The position numbers and the translations under genes were made by a program. DNA of 64,000 nucleotides from positions 1 to 64,000 of the forward strand of contig JAFXAW010000017.1 in the NCBI GenBank assembly GCA_017522015.1, in the 5' to 3' direction. The number at the start of each line of letters is the position of its first letter. Within the stretch, counting starts at the first letter, position 1. The stretch is from Oscillospiraceae bacterium. GTDB taxonomy: Bacteria > Bacillota > Clostridia > Oscillospirales > Oscillospiraceae. Below the pieces are notes generated by a model that had not been told where the DNA came from, did no database searches, and saw only the letters and a program-made list of their open reading frames with translations. Shown in pieces: positions 33,646 through 40,753 of the stretch.

Positions 33646-33683
33646 AAACCCGGCAGGCCATATCGGCCTGCCGGGTTTCTTTT
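33646..33683 (+). terminator. Terminator of the PadR operon
   Basis: A 14-bp stem (33646-33659 with 33665-33678) and CTTTTT. Confidence 0.85.
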
Positions 33684-33772
33684 TCGTTAGAATGATCCCG
33701 CGAACGGGCTTGATGTTTTGCATTCCGTCCGCAAGCGCATGAAACAGGACTCCGCCGTTTTCAGACTCCCGC

Positions 33773-34942
33773 TCAGTCGCGGAAGCAGCGGTAATAGACC
33801 TGCTCGCACTCTTCCACAGTCGTCGCGATCGGATTCGTCGCGCCGACGCCGTCCTCCAGCGCCGTGATCGCCATATCCGGCACGCGCGCCTTATCCACGC
33901 CGACATCCTCCAGATACTTCGGAATGCCGATGCTGCGGAAGAAGGCCTCAACCGCCTCGATGCCCTTGATGGCAGCTTCCTCGGCGCTCAGGCCGCGAAT
34001 GTCGCAGCCCATGGCCTCGGCCACGTCAGCATACTTCTCGGGGATGGCGCGCATGTTAAAGCGCATAACCTCGGGCAGCAGAACGGCGTTTGCCACACCG
34101 TGCGGCACGCCAAAGTAGGCGCTGAGCTGATGCGCCATCTGATGGCAGAGGCCGAGGTTGTTGATGTTGAAGGCAGCACCGGCCATCATGGCTGCAAGCG
34201 CCATCTGCTCTCTCGCCTCCAGGTTCGAGCCGTCGGCATAGGCGATCGGCAGATACTTCACGACCATGCGGATGCCGCCGAGCGCCTCGGCGTTGCCGAT
34301 GCAGAAATCGACGAAGGAGGCATAGGCCTCGATGCAGTGGGTCAGCGCATCCGCGCCCGTTGCGGCGGTGATGTTCGCCGGCAGGCTGACCGTAGCCAGC
34401 GGGTCGAGAACCGCCGTGTTCGGCACGAGGTACGGGCTGAGAACGCCGAACTTGATGTGACGGCGCACGCCGGTGATGACGCTGACATTCGTAACCTCGG
34501 AGCCGGTGCCCGCGGTCGTGGGAACGGCGATAAAGGGCAGAAGCTTGTTTTCAATGCGCTCCGCGCCGCCGGTGTTGACGTTATAGTCCTCGACGGTGCC
34601 GCCGTGGGTGTAGACCACGTTGGCCGCCTTTGCGCAGTCCATCGGGGAGCCGCCGCCGATCGCGATCATGACGTCGGGCTTGAACTTGTTCATCTCCTCA
34701 ACGCCGTCCATGACCATCTCATCGGTCGGATTGGCGCCGAGGCGCGTGAAGATCGCCAGCTCAATGCCGTCGCGCTTCATCTGCTCAATCGCCTCTGCAA
34801 ACACAGGGATCTGCAGGATGTACTCGTCCGAAAAAACAACCGCGCGCTTTCCGCCGAATGCCTTGACTTCCGCGCCAAGCGTGTTGAGGGCGCCCTCGCC
34901 GGTCACAATTTTGCCGGGCCAACCGCTGTAAGTCTGAACCAT
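33773..34942 (-). CDS. Iron-containing alcohol dehydrogenase
   Basis: A 389-residue NAD(P)-dependent group III alcohol dehydrogenase. NAD-binding AIGGGSPMDCAKA lies near residue 94 and PTTAGTGSEVTN near 142. The iron ligands are in GADALTHCIEAY near 198 and GLCHQMAHQLSAYFGVPHG near 264, with the three histidines present. It reduces an aldehyde to an alcohol or the reverse. GGAGGTAGTTATC precedes the ATG. It lies 140 bp downstream of xdhC on the same strand, so it may be read through from the aldehyde oxidoreductase operon and share its substrate; no terminator is evident between them. Confidence 0.93.
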   Translation of the reverse strand: MVQTYSGWPGKIVTGEGALNTLGAEVKAFGGKRAVVFSDEYILQIPVFAEAIEQMKRDGIELAIFTRLGANPTDEMVMDGVEEMNKFKPDVMIAIGGGSPMDCAKAANVVYTHGGTVEDYNVNTGGAERIENKLLPFIAVPTTAGTGSEVTNVSVITGVRRHIKFGVLSPYLVPNTAVLDPLATVSLPANITAATGADALTHCIEAYASFVDFCIGNAEALGGIRMVVKYLPIAYADGSNLEAREQMALAAMMAGAAFNINNLGLCHQMAHQLSAYFGVPHGVANAVLLPEVMRFNMRAIPEKYADVAEAMGCDIRGLSAEEAAIKGIEAVEAFFRSIGIPKYLEDVGVDKARVPDMAITALEDGVGATNPIATTVEECEQVYYRCFRD

Positions 34943-35081
34943 GATAACTACCTCCTGAATATTGGTTTTTTAGCGTCCCGTCCAAACCCCACAAATCCCG
35001 AAATTGCCGCCTTTGCCGACGCAAGCGTTCGCAAAACAGCTTCGGATTCTTTTGCCCGGTTCAAACGGGAATAAGCACATT

Positions 35082-36086
35082 TTATAAACCCGCGCGAACC
35101 TGAATGAGCTGCGCCGCGATGCTCACGGCGATCTCCTCCGGCGTCTGCGCGCCGATCTTCAGGCCAATGGGGGAAACGACATTTTCAAAATCCGCCTCAT
35201 CAAAGCCGAGCTCGAGCAGCTTTTCCTTCACCGTGCGCTGCTTCCGCTCCGAACCGATGACGCCGATATACCGCGCGCCGGTGTGCATCAGCTGCTTTTG
35301 CACGTCAAAATCGCTCTGATGCCCGCGCGTCATGATGCAGATGTAATCCGCCGCGCCGATTTCCCCGGCAAGCTGCGTCAAGTCGTTCATGTCCACAATG
35401 CGCGTTTCGTCAACGCCCGGGAAAAGCTCCCGCCGCGCGAATTCCGGTCTGTCCTCCAGAATCACGCAGCGAAATCCGATTTTGGCCAGCGCCGGCACAA
35501 GCGCCTGCGCCACGTGTCCGCCGCCGAAGATGTAAACCCGGCCGGGCCGCAGCAAAAGTTCGCAATAATAGTTCTTGCCGCCCAGGGCAAGCTGTTTGGG
35601 CTTTGTGCCCAGTCCGGCGATCACTTCCTCCGGCAATTCCATGCCGAAAGCGCCGCTTTTTGCGCCGTAGATGCCCATTTTGCCGCTCTCCGTCTCGGTG
35701 ATGAGCCAGAACTGCTCACCGGCAGCAAAGAGCGCCTCGATCTGCCGCAGCAGCGCAAGCGTCTCCGCGTCGCCGGCCGGGACATACTGAAAGCATACAT
35801 CCACATTTCCGCCGCAGACCATGCCGAGATCGGCAACCTCGTTCGGATAGAGCCGGAATTTCTCCGTAAATGCGCCCTTCTCCTGCAGCGTCCGCGCCGC
35901 AAGGGCTTCCGAGCGGTGTTCTACCGCGCCGCCGCCGATCGTGCCGTGCTCCCGTCCTCTTTCCGTGACGAGCATCCGCGCGCCCGCGCCGCGGGGCACC
36001 GCACCGTCGCTGGCCACAACCGTCACCAGAACCGCGTCCCGCCCCTCGGACAGGCATCTCTCTGTCGCTCTGAAAAGCTCTCTCAT
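35082..36086 (-). CDS. XdhC-family molybdenum hydroxylase maturation factor
   Basis: The 334-residue protein binds the molybdenum cofactor, helps with its sulfuration and inserts it into xanthine dehydrogenase-type enzymes. N-terminal XdhC_CoxI features: VTVVASDGAVPRGAGARMLV, GTIGGGAVEH near residue 50 and MVCGGNVDV near 87. The C-terminal Rossmann domain has VYIFGGGHVAQALVPALA near 189. The start at ATG 36086 has GGAGACAG upstream; a longer frame upstream covers this site and overlaps the ligase gene. It is the last gene of the aldehyde oxidoreductase operon, 14 bp after the ligase-like gene. Confidence 0.9.
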   Translation of the reverse strand: MRELFRATERCLSEGRDAVLVTVVASDGAVPRGAGARMLVTERGREHGTIGGGAVEHRSEALAARTLQEKGAFTEKFRLYPNEVADLGMVCGGNVDVCFQYVPAGDAETLALLRQIEALFAAGEQFWLITETESGKMGIYGAKSGAFGMELPEEVIAGLGTKPKQLALGGKNYYCELLLRPGRVYIFGGGHVAQALVPALAKIGFRCVILEDRPEFARRELFPGVDETRIVDMNDLTQLAGEIGAADYICIMTRGHQSDFDVQKQLMHTGARYIGVIGSERKQRTVKEKLLELGFDEADFENVVSPIGLKIGAQTPEEIAVSIAAQLIQVRAGL

Positions 36087-36100
36087 GCTTTTCTGTCTCC

Positions 36101-37132
36101 TCAAAACCGAATCTCGCCCTCGCGGAGAAACTTTTTCCCCACTGGGCGTTCCTGCACGCGCTCCAGGCGCCGAATCGCGCTTCCGCACGCGCAGTTTCCA
36201 GGCAAAAACCGGCTTCTGTCTCCCGTGCGATAGCGGATGAAGGGCATCGCCTCCCGCCGGAGGGTAGTTACGACGATTTCCCCCATCTCGCCCGCAGGCA
36301 GAACGCGCCCCGTTTCCGGGTTGATGATCTCATAGTACAGATCCGACTCCCAGACGTGGTATGCGCCGATCTCCGTGCAGCCCACCGCGCCGCCAAGCGC
36401 GGTCTCCGTCATGCCGTAATGTTCATTCACCCGGCAATGCCAGGTGTTTTCAATCTCATCCACCGCGCGCTGCGGCACATAGGCTGCCGCGAGCAGGACG
36501 CTGCGAAGCTGCGCGCCAAGCGCGACGTCGAAGCCCGTCTCCCGTGAGCGCGCCGCCGCTGCCGCCAACGTCTCCGCGGGGCCGACAATGCACTGCGTGC
36601 CGCTTTGCAAAATCTCCTGCGCCAGCGCGTCATAGCGCTCCGGCGTCGGAAATCCGAAAACCGCAAGCGGTGAGCCAAGTTTCGCAAGCGCTTTGCTGAG
36701 CAGATCGTTGAGTGAGCCGGGGCTTTCGCCCGGAAACAGACTCATCACCCGCTCGCCGGGCTGGATGAACTCTGCCATACCGTGCGCGAAATAGTCCACC
36801 GTCCGCGCCTGATCGCCGTGCGTGAAATAAATCCGCTTCGCTGCACCCGTCGAGCCGCTGGTGCGCAGCGTGACGATGCGATCCACCGCGTCCGGGGAAA
36901 CGCAGAGCATCTCCCCACCGTGCGCACGCAGATCGTCCGCTGTCATCAGCGGCAGCGCCTCAAAATCTGCCATATTCTCCGGCAGCGCGCCGGCAAGCCG
37001 AGAGGCATAGAAAACGCTGTTTCTCTTTGCGTAGTCAATCACCTCGCGCAGGCGCGCCATGCGCCAGGCGGCAACGGCGTCCGCCTCAAGCACGGGCAGC
37101 CCCATCTCGCCGGCGATCCAGCTATCAAGCAT
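36101..37132 (-). CDS. AMP-dependent CoA-ligase-like protein (PaaK/DVU_1553-type)
   Basis: The 343-residue adenylate-forming protein resembles phenylacetate-CoA ligases but is about 90 residues shorter. Phosphate loop TLRTSGSTGAAKRIYFTH lies near residue 88, NEHYGMTETALGG near 233 (the Y-G-x-T-E motif) and RYRTGDRSRFL near 300. The C-terminal lid is truncated. Cysteines appear in CACGSAIRRLERV. It would adenylate a carboxylate and might not transfer to CoA. It overlaps the methyltransferase by 8 bp. The NCBIfam family I recall as DVU_1553 occurs in the same context in Desulfovibrio. Substrate unknown. Confidence 0.8.
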   Translation of the reverse strand: MLDSWIAGEMGLPVLEADAVAAWRMARLREVIDYAKRNSVFYASRLAGALPENMADFEALPLMTADDLRAHGGEMLCVSPDAVDRIVTLRTSGSTGAAKRIYFTHGDQARTVDYFAHGMAEFIQPGERVMSLFPGESPGSLNDLLSKALAKLGSPLAVFGFPTPERYDALAQEILQSGTQCIVGPAETLAAAAARSRETGFDVALGAQLRSVLLAAAYVPQRAVDEIENTWHCRVNEHYGMTETALGGAVGCTEIGAYHVWESDLYYEIINPETGRVLPAGEMGEIVVTTLRREAMPFIRYRTGDRSRFLPGNCACGSAIRRLERVQERPVGKKFLREGEIRF

Positions 37133-37844
37133 TCCGCTTCTCCGCGATCAGCAGGAAGTAGCCCACATCGGGCGGCAGCTTGCAATCGGGCAGGCAGTTG
37201 CCGTGCTCGGCAAAATAGTTTTCAATCGAACCGCAGTCCAAAATCGCCTGCGCTGCAAAGGCTTTGAGGTCCTCCGTGCGGTCCTCAAAATGCACGACCT
37301 GCAGCTCCAGCTCGTCCAGAAGCAGGGCAAGCCCGTCCAGCACCAGCGCGCCGTCCTGACAATAGGGCGACGGAAGCTTGCTGCCGTTTTCGCAGTCGCC
37401 GTCCGAGCGCGGCTTGAGATAGAGATCCATGGCGGTTGCATAATCCTCGCGCCAGCGCTCCAGCTCCGGCACGCGGCGGTACAGATCGGTCATAATCAGC
37501 TTCCCGCCGGGACGCAGCATGCAATAGGCCTCGTGCATGGATTCCAGCTGCCGGTCAAGCAGGCTGAAAACGCACTCCATCAGCACCGCATCAAAGCTCC
37601 GGGAGGGAAATTCCAGCGCGGAAGCGTCCATCTTTTTGGCATCCAGTCCGCGCGCGGAAGCTTTTTCCACCGCGTTTTCATCCGTATCCACCGCGGTCAC
37701 ACGCAGGGAAAACTCCTCCTGCGCCAGAAAGGCGGCCTCTCCGTCGCCGCAGCCGACATCGAGCAGCGCCGCGCCGGGCAGAACGCCCGCCTTTTTCAGC
37801 GCGTCGCGCGTCAGATCAAGCCCGCCGGGCCTTAAAACACTCAT
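37125..37844 (-). CDS. SAM-dependent methyltransferase (TrsM/DVU_1556-like)
   Basis: The 239-residue class I methyltransferase has the SAM loop LLDVGCGDGEAAFLA near residue 27, the acidic VTAVDTDENA near 49 and a C-terminal cysteine-containing region (NCLPDCKLPPDVGYFLL) that is not part of the common fold. It lies in the middle of the aldehyde oxidoreductase operon, overlapping the ligase-like gene by 8 bp and 12 bp after the C_GCAxxG_C_C gene. Its location next to a ligase, nucleotidyltransferase and radical SAM gene suggests work on a shared small molecule or cofactor; the acceptor is unknown. Confidence 0.82.
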   Translation of the reverse strand: MSVLRPGGLDLTRDALKKAGVLPGAALLDVGCGDGEAAFLAQEEFSLRVTAVDTDENAVEKASARGLDAKKMDASALEFPSRSFDAVLMECVFSLLDRQLESMHEAYCMLRPGGKLIMTDLYRRVPELERWREDYATAMDLYLKPRSDGDCENGSKLPSPYCQDGALVLDGLALLLDELELQVVHFEDRTEDLKAFAAQAILDCGSIENYFAEHGNCLPDCKLPPDVGYFLLIAEKRNA

Positions 37845-37856
37845 TTCTGCGCTGCC

Positions 37857-38282
37857 TCAATAATCCTCGAGCATCTGCTCCAGAATTTCCATCGCGCCGA
37901 GAACGGGAATCGGGCAGAAGTCCAGCAGCTTGCCGCTCTCGCTGGCCTCGGCATAACCCTCGTCCGTGCCGACGTCCACGCCGAGCAGCTCACGGCACAG
38001 GGTGGTGCCGAACTTTGCGCGGAAGGCTTCCTCAAACTGTTCGCCCAGCTCATGCGCCTTCGCGGGATCCTCAACGGTCAGGCCGATGGCCATCAGGCCG
38101 CCGGTCACGCCGCCGCAAACCTCGCCCATCATCATGCCGCCGCCAAAGCAGCGCGCGATGCGGTTGGTCTCGTCCACATCATAGCCGGTCTTCTCGGAAA
38201 AACGCGCGAGCGTGCACTGGCAGCAGTTTCCTCCGTTGGCAAAAAACTGGGTGATTTCCTCTTTTGTCGGTCTCGGTTTCAT
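37857..38282 (-). CDS. C_GCAxxG_C_C family redox-type protein (DVU_1555-like)
   Basis: The 141-residue protein has a signature cysteine pattern: GGNCCQCTLARF near residue 17, GGGMMMGEVCGGVTGGLMAIG near 47, and later cysteines at about 96 and 122 (LCRELLG, FCPIPV). Relatives are predicted to bind metal or form disulfides and are often next to redox enzymes. Here the first motif has three cysteines (CCQC), more than usual. It overlaps neither neighbour; GGAGGACAAAT within the end of the preceding gene serves as its ribosome site. Function is unproven for the whole family. Confidence 0.85.
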   Translation of the reverse strand: MKPRPTKEEITQFFANGGNCCQCTLARFSEKTGYDVDETNRIARCFGGGMMMGEVCGGVTGGLMAIGLTVEDPAKAHELGEQFEEAFRAKFGTTLCRELLGVDVGTDEGYAEASESGKLLDFCPIPVLGAMEILEQMLEDY

Positions 38283-38283
38283 A

Positions 38284-38478
38284 TTATTTGTCCTCCATCA
38301 ATATTTCTACCTCAGCCATGCGGCCGAGGGCCAATTCCTTTGTAATCAGAACGCGTCCGCATTCCGGGCAGGTCGGAACCTCGTGCCCGAAGGAGCGTCC
38401 CATATAGGAAAAAACAACCTTTTTCATTTCCAGCGCTGCGCCGCACTTCGCGCATTTCCAGTTCTGCTCTCCGTTCAC
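38284..38478 (-). CDS. Small zinc-ribbon/rubredoxin-like redox protein (DVU_1557-like)
   Basis: The 64-residue protein has two cysteine pairs, CAKC near residue 9 and CPEC near 37, the spacing of a zinc ribbon or rubredoxin-like iron site. GTG start at 38476-38478, preceded by GGAGG, and overlapping the stop of the preceding gene by four bases (GTGA), so translation is coupled. The small size and position between a large iron-sulfur flavoprotein and a C_GCAxxG_C_C protein suggest an electron carrier or metal-delivery role in the operon. Confidence 0.8.
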   Translation of the reverse strand: MNGEQNWKCAKCGAALEMKKVVFSYMGRSFGHEVPTCPECGRVLITKELALGRMAEVEILMEDK

Positions 38479-40703
38479 GGCTGCGCCTCCTCTCCAAAGC
38501 GCATCCGGTGGCAATAAGCGTCCAGAATCCGGTATGCGCCGTTCTCCTCCCGGTATTCCACCCAGTAGGTCAGAACTTTTTTCGTCAAACTTGCAAGATA
38601 GCGCCCCTCGCCGTCCGTGAAGCGTCCGTTCTCCTGTTCGGATACATGGATGCACTCCTTCACGTCCTCATCGGAGATCAAACGGCTTTCCATCTCACGC
38701 CGAACCTCGGCATCGACGAGAAGCGAAATGTTCTCCCACGCCGCGTGGGGAACGCGCGGATATTCCATACCCATCATCTCCATGGCCGACGCCTTGACTT
38801 TCAGGCGGTTGGCCTTCTTTTCGCTGATTGTGAAGCGTTCATCGCTGTCTCCGAACGCTGTCTCCAGAATGTGCCGGCAGGGTTTCCCCTTTTCCAGAAA
38901 GACCTCGCGGCAGTTCGCGCAGTAGACAATGTACGGCAAATCCGTCTGCTCAATCTGCTGCTGCACCACATGGTCATAAAGCGCGCTGTTCGCCGTGCGG
39001 ATATGTCCGCCCCAGCCGCAGCAGCGTCCCGCCTCCGGCAGCTCGGAAAGTTCCGTGCCGCTTTGCCGCGCAAGCTCGCGCACGGCGCGGCGGAGTCCGT
39101 CATCCCGCCGGGCAGAGCAGGGGTCAAAGATCGCAGCGCTCTCAAAAGACGCCGTGAGCTTCAGATCGTCCTGCCCAAGCAGGAGCTCGTAAACCGAAAC
39201 GGTCTCAATCTCCGGCGTGAAGCGCGAAAGCATATCGGCACAGCTTGCGCAGGCGGTGACAAGCACCGGCTTGCCCAGGCTTTCCCATGCCGCACGCAGA
39301 CGCGCGGTGTTCTCTTCCCAAAGCTTTTGCTCGCCCGCCCACCAGGCGCTCGCGCCGCAGCAGCCGAGGATGATGCCGGTGTTCTCCCCCTTGCTCAGCG
39401 CAGCAAAGGCCGCGATCGTCTGTTCAGGAAGCGACGCGGGAAGCTGGCAGCCCGGGAAGAAGGCATAGCGGCAGCTTTCTCCGTCCTTTGACGCCGCGAG
39501 GAAAGCCTCCTCCGACGCAAAGGCAAGGTCGCGCAGCCAGAAATCGTGCAGCGCCGCGGGTTCAATGCCCTCCTCCACGCGCGACACGCGCGAAAGATGG
39601 AACAGCCCGCCGAGATCCACCGCCTCCGGGCATGCGCTCTTGCACCAGCCGCATTGATTGCAGGAATAGGTCTCCCGCGTCATGGTGCGGCCGGAAAGAA
39701 AATGCGGGCCTGAATCGGCGAAGATCTCCATCGCCATCTGCTCAGGTGCTTTATGATACTTGTCCAGAAGCGCGCAGCCCTCCATGCAGCGTGCACAGTT
39801 GCACTGGAAGCAGCGCGCCGCCTCCTGCTTGGCCTCGGCCTTTGTGTAGCCGATGCCGTCCGCCGGGACGACAGCAGGGGCATTTTTTGCGCCTTTCGGC
39901 ACCAGGTTGGCCGAATTGCAGCGGGACTTTTTGCGTCCGCCAACGGCACGCCCCGTCTGGATCGCGCCCTCCATCAGCCGGGAGAGCTCCGGACCCGCGG
40001 CAAGGGACTCCATCAGCGGCATGCCGCACAGCGCGCCGCCCATAAAGGTTTTCTCCCGCGCGACGGTGAACAGCTCGCTGTCCCAGCCCGGCAGCAGGCC
40101 GAAATCCTCGCCGCCCGCTCCGGTCGAGATGTAAACGGCCGTGAAATCACCCAGCGCATCCAGCGAGCAGATCTCCTCGCCGAAGCGAAATTCCACCTGC
40201 TCGCGGGAGAACTGAAACGCAAAATCCTTGTCAAACACCTCAAAATCCGCGCTCTCGCGCAGATGTCCGCCCCAGCCGGGCGCGCGTTCGAACACGGTGA
40301 CGGGATACTTCTTCTGCGCCATGCACAGCGCTGCGGCAAGCCCGGCCGGGCCTGCACCGATCACCGCGACCCGCTCCTGCTTTTCCGGGATGGGGAACGA
40401 ATCCGGCGCCTCCCCGCCCGCAAGGCGGACGACGGCTTCCTCCAGATGCTCCAGATCCAGCGGCTCGTCACCGAGCAGACAGCGCTGGCAGCTTTCGCGG
40501 CAGGGCCGCGGGCAGAGCGCCGCGGCGACGGTGGGAAACACCACCGCCGCGCGGTACTCCCGATAGGCCGCGCTCAAACGTCCGCGGCCGATCTTTTTCA
40601 TAAAGGAACGAAGGTCCAGTCCAAAGGGACAGGCGCGGGAGCAGGGCGCCGGCGCGTCATGTATGCAGTTTTCCACAAAGGCCGTTGCCTGCGTCTGTTC
40701 CAT
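38475..40703 (-). CDS. FAD-dependent oxidoreductase with GltD-type and HdrB-like CCG iron-sulfur modules
   Basis: A 742-residue multidomain protein. Residues 1-90: GltD-type iron-sulfur domain (CSRACPFG, CPRPCRESCQRC). From 110: FAD/pyridine nucleotide domain (VAVIGAGPAGLAAALCMA). Around 300-365: ferredoxin-like clusters (CFQCNCARCMEGC, CNQCGWCKSACP). From about 430: two CCG modules of the HdrB/GlpC type (FFPGCQL, GCCGASAWW; CSARRD, GRCCGWGGHIRTAN). A C-terminal ~110-residue tail is unassigned. It matches the kind of protein called pyridine nucleotide-disulfide oxidoreductase/dicluster-binding protein. It likely moves electrons between the aldehyde oxidoreductase and NAD(P) or a disulfide. 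Confidence 0.85.
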   Translation of the reverse strand: MEQTQATAFVENCIHDAPAPCSRACPFGLDLRSFMKKIGRGRLSAAYREYRAAVVFPTVAAALCPRPCRESCQRCLLGDEPLDLEHLEEAVVRLAGGEAPDSFPIPEKQERVAVIGAGPAGLAAALCMAQKKYPVTVFERAPGWGGHLRESADFEVFDKDFAFQFSREQVEFRFGEEICSLDALGDFTAVYISTGAGGEDFGLLPGWDSELFTVAREKTFMGGALCGMPLMESLAAGPELSRLMEGAIQTGRAVGGRKKSRCNSANLVPKGAKNAPAVVPADGIGYTKAEAKQEAARCFQCNCARCMEGCALLDKYHKAPEQMAMEIFADSGPHFLSGRTMTRETYSCNQCGWCKSACPEAVDLGGLFHLSRVSRVEEGIEPAALHDFWLRDLAFASEEAFLAASKDGESCRYAFFPGCQLPASLPEQTIAAFAALSKGENTGIILGCCGASAWWAGEQKLWEENTARLRAAWESLGKPVLVTACASCADMLSRFTPEIETVSVYELLLGQDDLKLTASFESAAIFDPCSARRDDGLRRAVRELARQSGTELSELPEAGRCCGWGGHIRTANSALYDHVVQQQIEQTDLPYIVYCANCREVFLEKGKPCRHILETAFGDSDERFTISEKKANRLKVKASAMEMMGMEYPRVPHAAWENISLLVDAEVRREMESRLISDEDVKECIHVSEQENGRFTDGEGRYLASLTKKVLTYWVEYREENGAYRILDAYCHRMRFGEEAQP

Positions 40704-40753
40704 ACCTGTCCCTCCTTCGGACTGAACCGGATTGTAAAATGACTGCTTAAAGC

